Below, piece after piece: positions 1 to 9,208 of a stretch of DNA of 64,000 bases. The notes below the pieces were generated by a model. The model saw only the letters and a list, made by a program, of their open reading frames with translations, made no database searches and was not told where the DNA came from. Every line of letters starts with the position of its first letter. Positions within the stretch are counted from its first letter, which is position 1. Source of the stretch: Bacillota bacterium (GTDB lineage: Bacteria; Bacillota; Clostridia; Ch29); the NCBI GenBank assembly GCA_013540605.1, contig JABVCK010000001.1:124001-188000 (forward strand), in the 5' to 3' direction. The translations under genes were made by a program, and so were the position numbers.

Positions 1-318
1 AATGATTGGACTTTTGAAGAAAGTATTGCCAGAATCTATTCTGCCGTAACCGGCATGAAAATGTCCCCGGATGAAGCTTTACTGGCTGGTGAAAGGATTG
101 TACAGTTGGAAAGGTTGTTTAATTTACGGGAAGGATTAAAGGTAGAAGATGATACTCTTCCGCCCCGGATTATTAATGAGCCTTTGATTAATGGGCCTGC
201 AGCTGGAGAAGTGTGTGACCCGACATTTATGTTGAAAGAGTATTACGGCATAAGAGATTGGGATATGAATGACGGATATCCGTCTAATGCACGTTTGCAA
301 AAGCTAGGTTTGGCTTAA
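1..318 (+). CDS. aor: Aldehyde:ferredoxin oxidoreductase, C-terminal fragment (5' end outside window)
   Basis: The reading frame is open from base 1, so this is the last 105 residues of a gene that starts before the window. The segment ERLFNLREG, then DDTLPPR and EPL..GPA, then a final YYGIRDWD block, matches the conserved C-terminal domain of tungsten/molybdopterin aldehyde:ferredoxin oxidoreductases. These enzymes oxidise aldehydes to acids with ferredoxin as acceptor, or reduce acids, in the cytoplasm of anaerobes. The cofactor and [4Fe-4S] domains are not visible here. A small ferredoxin gene follows 26 bases downstream, probably its redox partner. Family call is firm; substrate is unknown. 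Confidence 0.88.
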   Translation, partial: NDWTFEESIARIYSAVTGMKMSPDEALLAGERIVQLERLFNLREGLKVEDDTLPPRIINEPLINGPAAGEVCDPTFMLKEYYGIRDWDMNDGYPSNARLQKLGLA

Positions 319-344
319 GATAAAAAGAAAGGACTGTATAATTC

Positions 345-653
345 ATGAAAGCGTTAAATTTCTTTGTTAAGAAGGATGCTTGTGGAGGATGCCGCCTTTG
401 TGAAGTTGCCTGTTCATTTTATAAGACAAATAGCTGTAAACCTTCAGCTTCAGCAATCAGTATCCTTAACAATCCTGTCAGAGGCATACCGACACCTGCA
501 TTTACACCGGACTGTGATTGCAAGGATGGGGAAGAGGAATGCATTAAATTCTGTCCTAAGAAAGTAATTCAATATGTTCCTGATGATAAAATTGCAGAAT
601 ACATGTGTTCACCTGATTGGACCAGTTGTATCATTTTGCCATCACAAAAATAA
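345..653 (+). CDS. Small 4Fe-4S ferredoxin-like protein, AOR-associated
   Basis: A 102-residue protein with a classic C-x2-C-x2-C-x3-C set at Cys13/16/19/23. A second, less regular set lies at Cys57, Cys59, Cys66 and Cys70 (ending CIKFCP), so two iron-sulfur clusters are likely. Extra cysteines at 31, 88 and 95 are unassigned. It directly follows the aldehyde oxidoreductase gene, where polyferredoxin-like electron-transfer subunits are common. The inferred role is electron acceptor or small subunit for that enzyme. The start is the ATG at 345; an AAAGGA-type site (about 327-332) lies upstream. Confidence 0.75.
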   Translation: MKALNFFVKKDACGGCRLCEVACSFYKTNSCKPSASAISILNNPVRGIPTPAFTPDCDCKDGEEECIKFCPKKVIQYVPDDKIAEYMCSPDWTSCIILPSQK

Positions 654-678
654 CTTTAAAGAAAGGATACATGAATCA

Positions 679-1650
679 ATGAACAGTAGGTTTAAAGTAG
701 TAATAACGGATCATAGATTTCCGAATATTGATTCTGAGCGCCAGGTACTTTCAGAGGTAGGCGCTGAAGTGATAGTAAGCGAAGCTAAGAATGATGAAGA
801 ATTGATAGAGCTTGTTAAAGATGCGGATGGGATATTGAATGCCCGTTTAAAAATAAATCCAAAAGTAATCGAATCAATGGAACGCTGCAAAGTGATGGTC
901 CGTTATGGAATTGGCGTTGACACAATAGACATTGAAAGTGCAACGAAGAAAGGTATAATGGTATGCAATGTTCCTGATTATTGTATAGATGAAGTTGCTA
1001 ATCATGCACTTGCGTTAATTCTCTGTCTGGGACGCAAGATAATGCTGTCTTCACGCCAGGTCTTGGCAGGTGAATGGAGCATTGCCAGCCTGAAACCGTT
1101 GAAGAGATTTACTGAACAAACAATAGGGATTGTTGGTTTTGGCCGAATCGGGAGAAATCTGGCGAATAAAGCAAAACATCTCGGCTTTAAGATAATTGCT
1201 TTTGATCCATATGTCGGCGAAAACATATTGGTAGATGATGTTCAAATGGTTTCATTGGAAAAATTAATAAGGGAATCAGATTATATTTCATTACATGCTC
1301 CTTTGGTTTCCGAGAATAAAGGTATGATTGGCAAAAAGCAGCTGGATATTATGAAGAAAGATGCATATTTAATAAACGTCAGCCGTGGCCCTCTTATTGA
1401 TGAGTTAGCTTTAATCGAGGCTTTAGAGAATAAAAAGATAGCAGGCGCCGGACTTGATGTTCTGGTTGACGAACCTCCTCATCGGGACAATCCGCTGCTT
1501 AAGCTTGACAATGTATTAATCACACCTCATTCTGCCTGGTATTCGGATGAAGCGATAGCAGAGCTGCAGCTAAAGGCTGCGAAAACTGTTGCTGCAGTTT
1601 TATCCGGTGATATACCGAATTCTGTTTTGAACAAAGAAGTAATTAAATAA
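679..1650 (+). CDS. D-isomer-specific 2-hydroxyacid dehydrogenase
   Basis: NAD(P)-dependent D-2-hydroxyacid dehydrogenase of the phosphoglycerate-dehydrogenase/CtBP family, 323 residues. The Rossmann motif GFGRIG is at about 153-158, and the catalytic triad reads Arg236 (in VSRGP), Glu265 (in VDEPP) and His284 (in TPHSA). It would interconvert a 2-oxo acid and a D-2-hydroxy acid. The frame is open further upstream, but homology begins at the ATG at 679, behind GAAAGGA, and the upstream part overlaps the ferredoxin gene. There is no C-terminal ACT domain, which argues against a serine-biosynthetic SerA. Substrate is unresolved; the neighbours suggest a catabolic role. Confidence 0.85.
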   Translation: MNSRFKVVITDHRFPNIDSERQVLSEVGAEVIVSEAKNDEELIELVKDADGILNARLKINPKVIESMERCKVMVRYGIGVDTIDIESATKKGIMVCNVPDYCIDEVANHALALILCLGRKIMLSSRQVLAGEWSIASLKPLKRFTEQTIGIVGFGRIGRNLANKAKHLGFKIIAFDPYVGENILVDDVQMVSLEKLIRESDYISLHAPLVSENKGMIGKKQLDIMKKDAYLINVSRGPLIDELALIEALENKKIAGAGLDVLVDEPPHRDNPLLKLDNVLITPHSAWYSDEAIAELQLKAAKTVAAVLSGDIPNSVLNKEVIK

Positions 1651-1704
1651 ATAAAAGATTTAGCAATGGAATAGAAAAAATCAATAATGATTGGAGTGAA
1701 GAAT

Positions 1705-2928
1705 TTGAAGGAGCCTTGGTTTAATGATAACTGGTATGTAAGCAAGGCAAATTATTGGGATGAGGTGGTAGAGAAATTCCAACTGCCTGAAAAAGTTATT
1801 TTTCATGACGCTACACTGCGTGACGGAGAGCAGATGCCCGGTGTCGTTTTTCTTCCGGAAGACAAGGTAAGAATAGCAAAAATGCTGGATAAGCTGGGAG
1901 TTCAGCGTATAGAAGCAGGTATGCCCGCTGTGAGCAGTCAGGATTTCCAGGCAGTGAAGGATATTGTTAATTTGAAGCTCAATTCAAAAATAATGGCTTT
2001 TTCACGTACCATGGAATCAGATATTGAAAAGGCAATAGACTGCGGAGTCTGGGGTACTGTAATAGAAATTACCTGTGGAGAGTTTAGACTCAAATATCAA
2101 CATCCCCAATGGACAATAGATGATGTTGTGAAAAAAAGTGTAGACACCATCAACTATGCAAAAAAGCAGGGCCTTTATGTAGTATATTTTCCTTATGATA
2201 CAACCAGATCTGATCCTGCTTTCTTGAAGGAACTATTAAAACAAGTTACAGAAAAATCAGATCCGGATGCAGTCGCAGTAGTTGATACAACCGGAACTAT
2301 TATTCCTCCGGCAATGAAGCAATTGATTTTGAATGTAAAAGAGGCAACAGGAGGCAGACCGGTGGAGGTTCATACACATAACGACCTTAATCTGGGTGTG
2401 GCAAATGCATTGGCGGCAATGGAAGCAGGTGCAGAGGTAATACACGGATGCATAAACGGTCTTGGTGAACGCTGCGGAAATATTGCTATTGAAGAGATTG
2501 CTGTTGCAGTTTCAGCATTATACGGAATTGAAACCGGCATCAAAACTGAATATATTATGGAAGCTTGCAAGCTGGTAGAGGAGCTTTCCGGAGTCAAACT
2601 TGCCTTTAATAAATCCTTGGTTGGGCAGGCGGCTTATATGAAAGAAAGCGGTGTTGGCATCGAAGTTGCTAAAAATTATCCTTTCGTGACTTTCCCGATT
2701 TCTCCTGCTTATGTGGGTGCAAAGCAATTACTTGTTGTAGGTAAGAAGAGCGGCAAGAACTCAATCAAAGTCAAACTGGAGGATTTAGGGCTGGAATTGT
2801 CAGATGATATCATTGAAAAATTGTTGGACATTGTAAAAGCAAAATCGATAGAAATGCGTCGGTATCTGACAGATGATGAGTTTAAAGGGATAGTTGAGCG
2901 AGTTCTGGAAAAGGAGGGTAAGAAATGA
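1705..2928 (+). CDS. Homocitrate/isopropylmalate synthase-type (DRE-TIM) enzyme
   Basis: A TIM-barrel enzyme of the HMGL-like family, about 407 residues. The signature RDGEQ is at about 39-43, the metal-binding HTHND begins at about His223, a GLGERCGN loop follows, and GKKSG lies near the C terminus. Relatives condense acetyl-CoA with a 2-oxo acid (homocitrate, Re-citrate, citramalate synthases) or run the reverse cleavage. It is too short for the LeuA regulatory domain, so leucine synthesis is unlikely. I prefer the TTG at 1705 because GGAGTG lies 8 bases before it; an in-frame ATG at 1687 has no good ribosome site. Its stop overlaps the next start by four bases, showing tight coupling. Substrate unknown. 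Confidence 0.8.
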   Translation: MKEPWFNDNWYVSKANYWDEVVEKFQLPEKVIFHDATLRDGEQMPGVVFLPEDKVRIAKMLDKLGVQRIEAGMPAVSSQDFQAVKDIVNLKLNSKIMAFSRTMESDIEKAIDCGVWGTVIEITCGEFRLKYQHPQWTIDDVVKKSVDTINYAKKQGLYVVYFPYDTTRSDPAFLKELLKQVTEKSDPDAVAVVDTTGTIIPPAMKQLILNVKEATGGRPVEVHTHNDLNLGVANALAAMEAGAEVIHGCINGLGERCGNIAIEEIAVAVSALYGIETGIKTEYIMEACKLVEELSGVKLAFNKSLVGQAAYMKESGVGIEVAKNYPFVTFPISPAYVGAKQLLVVGKKSGKNSIKVKLEDLGLELSDDIIEKLLDIVKAKSIEMRRYLTDDEFKGIVERVLEKEGKK

Positions 2929-3941
2929 GGGCCGCGGTTCTTAATAAACCATGTGAAATAAACATTGAAGATGTACCGAGACCGGATATCAGTGAGGGCG
3001 AGGCTTTAGTCAGAGTAAAAAGCGTCGGAATATGCGGTACAGATGTTTTGGTTTATAAAGGACTCTATAAAAACAAATTTCCAATTATCCCAGGTCATGA
3101 ATTTTCAGGTATAGTTGAAGAAATCAGAGGCGGTACCAGAGGTCTTAAAGCAGGAGACAGGGTTTATTCAAGGGGAAGCTGGGGATGCGGCAAATGCGAG
3201 TTCTGTCTTTCGGGGAGACAAGCACTATGCAAAGACCGTATAATGCTGGGTGTATCAACGAATGGTTGTATGGCTGAATATGTTAAGGTAAAAAGCAGCG
3301 TATTGTATCCTCTTTCTGATGAAGTTAGTTTTGACGATTCTCAGTCGATAGTTTCCATAGCCTGTGCCATTAATCTAACCACCAAATTGAAATATAAACT
3401 GGGGATGAATGCGGTTGTTTTGGGTCCCGGACATAATGGCTTGATAATTATGCAGGTATTGAGACATATTGGAGCAGATCATATAGTGATGATCGGAGGC
3501 AGCCGGGAATCAAGGATACAATTAGCTTCAGATTTAGGTGCGGATTTGGCGCTATCCCGTAAGGACCCTGAACTTATGGAAAAAATAAGAAGGCTGATGC
3601 CCGAAGGCCCTGATGTGGTTATAGAATCCTCCGGTTCTGCAGAATCAATAAATCAAGCAATCAGTATGGTAAAAACCGGAGGAACAGTAATGGCCTTCAG
3701 TATCTATTCAAGACCTTTAGACAATTTCCAGATCAATGAATTATACAATAAAGATATCTCAATAGTTGGTGTAAAAGGCGCAGGAAGTTATTATGAGGAT
3801 GCCGAAAGGCTGCTTCAGAAGAAAGCGATACAGATCAAGCCCATAATAAGTCACAATTTGTCACTGGATGATACTTTAAAGGGATTCGAATTGATGTTGG
3901 ATAAAACCTCTAATGCACTAAGGGTCGTTATAAATCCATAA
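2925..3941 (+). CDS. Zinc-dependent medium-chain alcohol/polyol dehydrogenase
   Basis: A 338-residue MDR-family NAD(P) dehydrogenase related to threonine and sorbitol dehydrogenases. Visible catalytic zinc ligands are Cys37 (in GICGTD) and His58-Glu59 (in PGHE). The structural zinc site is Cys88/91/94/102. The nucleotide-binding region reads VLGPGHNG rather than the usual GxGxxG, a mild variant. It starts at the ATGA overlap with the preceding synthase-like gene, so the two are probably translated together. It could oxidise a secondary hydroxy group made or consumed by that enzyme. Exact substrate cannot be read from sequence. Confidence 0.85.
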   Translation: MRAAVLNKPCEINIEDVPRPDISEGEALVRVKSVGICGTDVLVYKGLYKNKFPIIPGHEFSGIVEEIRGGTRGLKAGDRVYSRGSWGCGKCEFCLSGRQALCKDRIMLGVSTNGCMAEYVKVKSSVLYPLSDEVSFDDSQSIVSIACAINLTTKLKYKLGMNAVVLGPGHNGLIIMQVLRHIGADHIVMIGGSRESRIQLASDLGADLALSRKDPELMEKIRRLMPEGPDVVIESSGSAESINQAISMVKTGGTVMAFSIYSRPLDNFQINELYNKDISIVGVKGAGSYYEDAERLLQKKAIQIKPIISHNLSLDDTLKGFELMLDKTSNALRVVINP

Positions 3942-4057
3942 AACCTGGTTAGTCATGGTTCGAAAAAACATAAGTAAATGCTACTCTATACATCTTGAAT
4001 GTATTTAATATAGATCAAGTTGTTAAGAGTAGAAAAATATTAATAGGAGGGTTAGAG

Positions 4058-5080
4058 ATGAAATTAATGAAAAAACGCTCAGTCACTTTGCTATTGGTTA
4101 CCTTAATGCTTATGACCGCTTTCTTGCAAGGCTGCAGCAGTAGTCCTGAAGACAGCGCCGGCGAACAGAAACCAGAAGCTACCGAACCTGTTATGCTTAG
4201 GGCGGTATCAGGTGCAAGCGGAGGTCTGTGGCAGATTTACGGTACTACCTGGGGCAAAATAGTTGAAGATTACACCGATAATATACAAATACAGGTAGAG
4301 GCCGTAGGCGGCGGATATGCAAACATAGCATCTGTAAATGAAGATCCCAATTGCCTTGGTATGACTCAAAATGCGGCGGCATATGAAGGGGCACGCGGAT
4401 TGAATTGGGCTCAGGGTAAAAAATACGAAAATATTCGTGGCTTATTCCCTGTTTATCCAAGCAGCTTGCATTTTTGGGCTTCAGAAAAATCAGGTATAAA
4501 GACCATTGAAGATTTTGAAGGAAAAGTAGTAAGCGTAGGACCTGCAGGCGGTACAGATACTAATGTAAAGCAACTTTTTGAGCTTCTTGGAGTTAAACCG
4601 AAAGAGTTTGTAAACCAGAACTTTGCTGACATGGTACAGGCTATGAAAGACGGCTTGATTGACGGTGTTTGCGTTTCTACAGGTCATCCTCACTCTACAA
4701 TTTCTGAACTGGAGCAATCCATGAATATTAACCATATCGCACCGACTCCGGAACAAATCAAATTAGTAACAGAAAGAGAACCATATTACAGTGTGATTAA
4801 GCTTCCGGCCAACACCTATAAAAATCAGCCGAATGACATTAATATGCTGGCATTTTACAGTTTTGCAATTTGCCACAAGGACCTCGACGAAGAAGTTGCA
4901 TACCAGATCACTAAAGCTGTACTGGAGCATAATGACGAATTAGTGGCCGCTGTTAAAGCCGCTAAAGATTCAGTTGCAGAGAATGTTGTTGAAATCAAGC
5001 ACCCCCTGCATCCAGGTGCGTACAGATACTACCAGGAAATTGGAATTGAAGTGCCGGATATGGCTAAACCAATAGATTAG
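4058..5080 (+). CDS. TAXI-family TRAP transporter substrate-binding lipoprotein
   Basis: A 340-residue extracytoplasmic binding protein of the TAXI class of tripartite ATP-independent periplasmic transporters. Residues 1-26 form a lipoprotein signal with lipobox FLQGC, so Cys26 should anchor it to the outer face of the membrane. The mature part has the family's SGASGGLWQIYG start and a GPAGGTDTN segment. AGGAGG at 4045-4050 fixes the ATG at 4058, and an upstream in-frame start is rejected. The fused permease follows after a 119-base gap with a stem-loop. Ligands of this class are usually small organic acids; this one is unknown. Confidence 0.9.
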   Translation: MKLMKKRSVTLLLVTLMLMTAFLQGCSSSPEDSAGEQKPEATEPVMLRAVSGASGGLWQIYGTTWGKIVEDYTDNIQIQVEAVGGGYANIASVNEDPNCLGMTQNAAAYEGARGLNWAQGKKYENIRGLFPVYPSSLHFWASEKSGIKTIEDFEGKVVSVGPAGGTDTNVKQLFELLGVKPKEFVNQNFADMVQAMKDGLIDGVCVSTGHPHSTISELEQSMNINHIAPTPEQIKLVTEREPYYSVIKLPANTYKNQPNDINMLAFYSFAICHKDLDEEVAYQITKAVLEHNDELVAAVKAAKDSVAENVVEIKHPLHPGAYRYYQEIGIEVPDMAKPID

Positions 5081-5111
5081 GATAAATCATAAAGGCTGCT
5101 AGTATTTAGAG

Positions 5112-5158
5112 CAGATGGTCGGTATAAAGTTTTCTTTATATTTGTACCAGACCATCTG
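5112..5158 (+). promoter_or_regulatory. Stem-loop between TRAP binding protein and permease
   Basis: CAGATGGTC (5112-5120) pairs with GACCATCTG (5150-5158). Nested inside, TATAAAG (5123-5129) pairs with CTTTATA (5134-5140) around a TTTT loop. No long T-run follows, so it is not a standard terminator. A structure at this position commonly protects the binding-protein message or lowers permease expression; that role is inference. Confidence 0.55.
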
Positions 5159-5199
5159 TTCAAATATTATGTTTTCATACTCAAAGGAGTGATTTCCAG

Positions 5200-7107
5200 A
5201 TGGATTTACAAAATAACGAGCATCTGTCTCCGCTAATTAAACTGGCAAAAATTGTTTCAGTGATCGGTATAATATATCATTTTTATGTGTTGGTTGTAAG
5301 GCCAACAGCACCGGGTATATTGAGACCCATACACATATTATTCATAGTTTTAATGGCTGTATTGACTTCGTCAGGCTCAGAATATAAGAGAGGCGGAAAA
5401 TTCTTTAAAGCAATAGAATATCTGTTGGCAGCAGGAGTTATGATTTCCACGATTTATATAATTGTTGACCAAGAGGCCTATATTATCCGCTGCGGATTAG
5501 GTCCCAACACAATGGATTTAATTTTCTCAATCATATCTATTGCAGCTATTCTATTATTGACAAAAAGAAATTTCGGATGGCCAATGGTTGTATTGACGGG
5601 TATATTCTTTGCATATGCGCTTTTTGGGAATTATGCCCCGGGATTGTTTAAGATAAGGCCAATGAGTTTTTCGAGAATAATCGGACAGCTGTACAGTGTG
5701 GAAAACGGTATATTTGGTATGATGACCGGAGTTTCTGCCGCGTATGTTTTGCCCTTCTTATTTTTAGGAGCCATGATGCAAGTCACGGGAACAGGGGAGC
5801 TTTTTATAGACCTGGCCAACTCGATTGCAGGGAAAAAGAGGGGAGGTCCTGCTAAGGTAGCAGTAATATCCAGCGCTTTATTCGGAACCATGTCCGGGGC
5901 CGGCAGCGCTAATGTTGTTGCAACAGGGGCATTTACAATACCAATGATGATAAAAACAGGATATCCCGGTGTTTTTGCCGGAGCAGTTGAGGCAGTTGCA
6001 TCCACAGGCGGACAGATTATGCCTCCAATTATGGCATCGGCAGCTTTTCTGGCGGCGGAAATTACAGGTATACCTTACGGGAAACTTGCTTTAGCTGCAG
6101 TAGTACCGGCACTGGTATACTATTTGGCCATTTATCTTGCAGTAGATTTAAAAGCAGGACAATTGAAACTCAGGATCTATAAAGAAGGTGAGACAAAGCC
6201 TGTCTTAGCTTTGCTGCTGAAAAAAGGGTTTTTACTGATACCTCTTCTTATAATTATCTTCATGATGATGATACTCAACAGCAGCCCCCTTCGCGCCGCT
6301 ACATTTGCCATACTTTCTTCTGTTGTCATTGCATTGCTTAACAAGGAAGACAGAATTACATTGGGTAAGCTAGTAGATGCCATGTATGAAACTGCAAGGG
6401 GGCTGGCTCCTGTTGCATTGGCCTTTGCAGCTGCAGGCATTACGGTCGGATTGTTAAATCTCTCAGGATTCGGTATAAGAATGAGTTCACTATTGATGGA
6501 TTTATCAGAGGGAAATATTGTTTTTGCTCTGGTTTTGACGGCAATAATTACAATTATTCTTGGGATGGGACTACCGGTAGCCGCTTCTTACGTTATAACT
6601 GCCAGCGTTTGTGCACCTGCATTGGTAAAAATGGGCATACCGCTGCTTCCAGCTCATTTGTTTGTACTTCATTATGCCAGCCTTTCATCAATCACACCGC
6701 CTGTCGCTTTAGCGGCATATGCTGCAGCAGGGGTGGCAAAGGAAAATCCATTATCAGTAGGCGTTAAGAGTGTGAAACTTGGCCTCGCATCATTTGTTCT
6801 GCCCTTCCTGTTCGTATTAGGGCCGGAGATGCTAATCACTCCGGATATGAATATTACAGCGGTACCCGCAATAATATTTGCAATTATGGGTACTGTCACC
6901 ATAACCTTAGGTGTTATAGGCTGGTGGAACGAGAATTTTGCAGCGTTGAGCAGGGTCATGCTTGTATTAGGTGGGATGCTCATGCTGGATACCGGTTCAA
7001 AATCCGATATTTTAGGCCTTGTACTGGCAGGTATAGCATTATTTATTCATTATTCAAAGCATAAAGGATCCTTTAAAAAATCAAAGGATAAAGGATCCAG
7101 TGAATAA
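5200..7107 (+). CDS. TRAP transporter fused permease (TAXI type, DctQM fusion)
   Basis: A 635-residue integral membrane protein combining the small and large TRAP permease subunits in one chain, as is usual for TAXI systems. The N-terminal part (to about 120) holds the DctQ-like helices. The large DctM part follows, with conserved glycine-rich stretches such as SGAGSANVVATGAF, STGGQIMPP and GMGLPVAASY. About 15 or more hydrophobic segments are apparent. It should drive solute uptake with a sodium or proton gradient together with the lipoprotein encoded just upstream. AAAGGAG precedes the ATG at 5200. The C terminus is lysine-rich and cytoplasmic in character. Confidence 0.9.
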   Translation: MDLQNNEHLSPLIKLAKIVSVIGIIYHFYVLVVRPTAPGILRPIHILFIVLMAVLTSSGSEYKRGGKFFKAIEYLLAAGVMISTIYIIVDQEAYIIRCGLGPNTMDLIFSIISIAAILLLTKRNFGWPMVVLTGIFFAYALFGNYAPGLFKIRPMSFSRIIGQLYSVENGIFGMMTGVSAAYVLPFLFLGAMMQVTGTGELFIDLANSIAGKKRGGPAKVAVISSALFGTMSGAGSANVVATGAFTIPMMIKTGYPGVFAGAVEAVASTGGQIMPPIMASAAFLAAEITGIPYGKLALAAVVPALVYYLAIYLAVDLKAGQLKLRIYKEGETKPVLALLLKKGFLLIPLLIIIFMMMILNSSPLRAATFAILSSVVIALLNKEDRITLGKLVDAMYETARGLAPVALAFAAAGITVGLLNLSGFGIRMSSLLMDLSEGNIVFALVLTAIITIILGMGLPVAASYVITASVCAPALVKMGIPLLPAHLFVLHYASLSSITPPVALAAYAAAGVAKENPLSVGVKSVKLGLASFVLPFLFVLGPEMLITPDMNITAVPAIIFAIMGTVTITLGVIGWWNENFAALSRVMLVLGGMLMLDTGSKSDILGLVLAGIALFIHYSKHKGSFKKSKDKGSSE

Positions 7108-7176
7108 TTGACCCGTAACTTTAAATCATTTAGTTTCGCAGGATGTCGAATGCTGAAAGCTAGCAGGGGGGTAAAT

Positions 7177-9123
7177 ATGAAACTTTTTGGGACTGGCAAA
7201 ATAGGAAAATTGGAAATAAAAAATCGGATAATTGTGGCTGTAAACGGTATTAGAGGAGAAGCTGATCCAGACGGCAGCCTGTCATTGAGGGCAATCGACA
7301 GGTATGTGTCTTACGCAAAGGGTGGGGCCGGGCTAATTACAATAGGGCATATCCATGTTGAAAACGATGTTGAAAATCACCTTGACGGAGCATGGAGCAA
7401 TACGCCGCGGATTGATAGCGCTGTATATATCAAGAGATGGTCAATATTAGCAGACGCAGTGCATGATTATGGGGCAAAGCTTTCGGTTCAATTGTCCGCC
7501 GGATTTGGGCGGATGATGTATCCTGATGTATTAAAGAAAAACAAATCGCCAATCGCTCCCTCTTCGCAGCCTTGCTACTGGGACCCAAAAATAACAGCCA
7601 GAGAACTGACAATCGAAGAGATTAATAAATTGGTTAAAGCCATGGGTGAGGCTGCAGCACGGCTAAAAGCCGCCGGAGTGGATGCCATAGAGCTTCATGG
7701 GGGAGCAGGGCATCTAATAGACCAGTTTTTGAGCGGAATCTGGAACAAAAGAAAGGATGAATACGGCGGAGATATAAAAGGACGTATGAGGTTCGCTTTA
7801 GAGATAATTGACAGCATTAAAGCAGCCGCTGGGGATGACTTTCCCGTAATTATCAGACACAGCCTTAAGAATTATAGGGAAGGCGGCCGCGATTTTGAGG
7901 AGTCCCTGGAGATGGCGAGGTGTTTTGAAGAGGCAGGCATAGATGCCATTCATGCAACCGCCGGATGCTATGAGTACCGGCGCTATGCCAACCCGTCGAC
8001 ATATCAGCCGGCCGGAAGCGTAGTGCGTATGGCGGAATTGGTAAAGGGAGCGGTTTCCATTCCTGTTATCACTTTTGGAAAGCTTGGAAACCCGGAACTG
8101 GCTGAAAAGGTTTTGTGCGAGGGGAAGGCGGATTTTATCGCCCTGGCAAGGCCGTTTCTTGCTGACCCGGAATGGCCGAATAAGACGAGGGATGGTAAAT
8201 GGGACGATATCCGGCCTTGCATTGGGTGCCACGACGGATGCCTTCAGCGAAGCTTAGAAAACAAATATGTAAGCTGCGCCGTTAACCCTGCTGCAGGAAT
8301 GGAGAAGAAGCTTGCCCTGAAGCCTGCAGAGAAATGCAAGTCAGTACTGGTGGTGGGAGGCGGTCCTGGCGGCATGGAAGCAGCAATAGTAGCCGCATAT
8401 AGAGGGCATAAGGTTACTTTATTGGAGAAGAATGCCAAACTGGGAGGCAATTTGATACCGGCCTCAGCCCCTGAATTCAAAAAAGACCTGAGGGATTTGA
8501 TAAACTATCTGTCAACTCAAGTAGCAAAGCTCGGGGTGAATGTGAAATTTGGTGTTGAAGCTAATCCGGAGCTAGTCGAAAAGATGGCACCGGATGCAGT
8601 AATTGTCGCAACAGGGGCTGACCCTATTGTCCCCCGAATACCGGGAAATGATAAGAGCAAAGTGATATGCGCTGTTGACCTTCTCAATTCAGGGAAAGAC
8701 ATAGGACAGACTGCCGTTATAGTAGGCGGCGGTGTAGTGGGATGCGAGGCAGCCGCTTTTCTGGCTGGAAAAGGCGTTCAAGTGACCATTGTAGAAATGG
8801 CCGCTGAGCTTGCTTCAGACCTGAACGTAATGAATAGAAACGAACTTATGGAAATGCTGGCAGAAAACAATATCAGAATACTTACAAATACTACTGTGTC
8901 AGAAATATCTGAAGATGGTGTCATTGTAATTAAAAAAACCGGAGAGAAAAAAGAGCTTAAAGCTGACGGTGTGGTCACGGCAGTGGGATTGAGGCCTAGG
9001 GATGGTCTTCAGAAAGCATTGACGGGCAAAGTAGCTGAGCTTTATGCTGTGGGAGATTGTGTTCGACCGCGTAAAATTATGGCGGCTATGTGGGAAGGAT
9101 ACCGCCTCGCCCGGCTTATATAA
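7177..9123 (+). CDS. Old Yellow Enzyme/2,4-dienoyl-CoA-reductase-like Fe-S flavoenzyme
   Basis: A 648-residue NADH:flavin oxidoreductase. The order is an FMN-binding TIM barrel (about 1-340), a [4Fe-4S] motif C-x2-C-x3-C-x11-C beginning CIGCHDGC, an FAD fold (VGGGPGGMEAA) and an NADH fold (VGGGVVGCEAA). This matches FadH, enoate and trimethylamine dehydrogenase relatives, which reduce activated C=C bonds or demethylate amines. By hand alignment the FadH proton-donor tyrosine (Tyr166) corresponds to His179, and the FadH His252 position is Tyr265, so substrate chemistry may differ. AGGGGG before the ATG at 7177 sets the start; the 23 codons upstream are rejected. Confidence 0.85.
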   Translation: MKLFGTGKIGKLEIKNRIIVAVNGIRGEADPDGSLSLRAIDRYVSYAKGGAGLITIGHIHVENDVENHLDGAWSNTPRIDSAVYIKRWSILADAVHDYGAKLSVQLSAGFGRMMYPDVLKKNKSPIAPSSQPCYWDPKITARELTIEEINKLVKAMGEAAARLKAAGVDAIELHGGAGHLIDQFLSGIWNKRKDEYGGDIKGRMRFALEIIDSIKAAAGDDFPVIIRHSLKNYREGGRDFEESLEMARCFEEAGIDAIHATAGCYEYRRYANPSTYQPAGSVVRMAELVKGAVSIPVITFGKLGNPELAEKVLCEGKADFIALARPFLADPEWPNKTRDGKWDDIRPCIGCHDGCLQRSLENKYVSCAVNPAAGMEKKLALKPAEKCKSVLVVGGGPGGMEAAIVAAYRGHKVTLLEKNAKLGGNLIPASAPEFKKDLRDLINYLSTQVAKLGVNVKFGVEANPELVEKMAPDAVIVATGADPIVPRIPGNDKSKVICAVDLLNSGKDIGQTAVIVGGGVVGCEAAAFLAGKGVQVTIVEMAAELASDLNVMNRNELMEMLAENNIRILTNTTVSEISEDGVIVIKKTGEKKELKADGVVTAVGLRPRDGLQKALTGKVAELYAVGDCVRPRKIMAAMWEGYRLARLI

Positions 9124-9208
9124 TCCGGTTCTGCTGAAAAGAGGCTTGTGGACCAGGCAATAAAACGGAAGTGGCACAAAATTCTGCGTAAATCTATGGA
9201 GGCGGAAA

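Noticed and set aside
574-678. Upstream extension of the 2-hydroxyacid dehydrogenase frame
   Set aside because: It overlaps the ferredoxin gene, has no family similarity, and the ATG at 679 has its own ribosome site.
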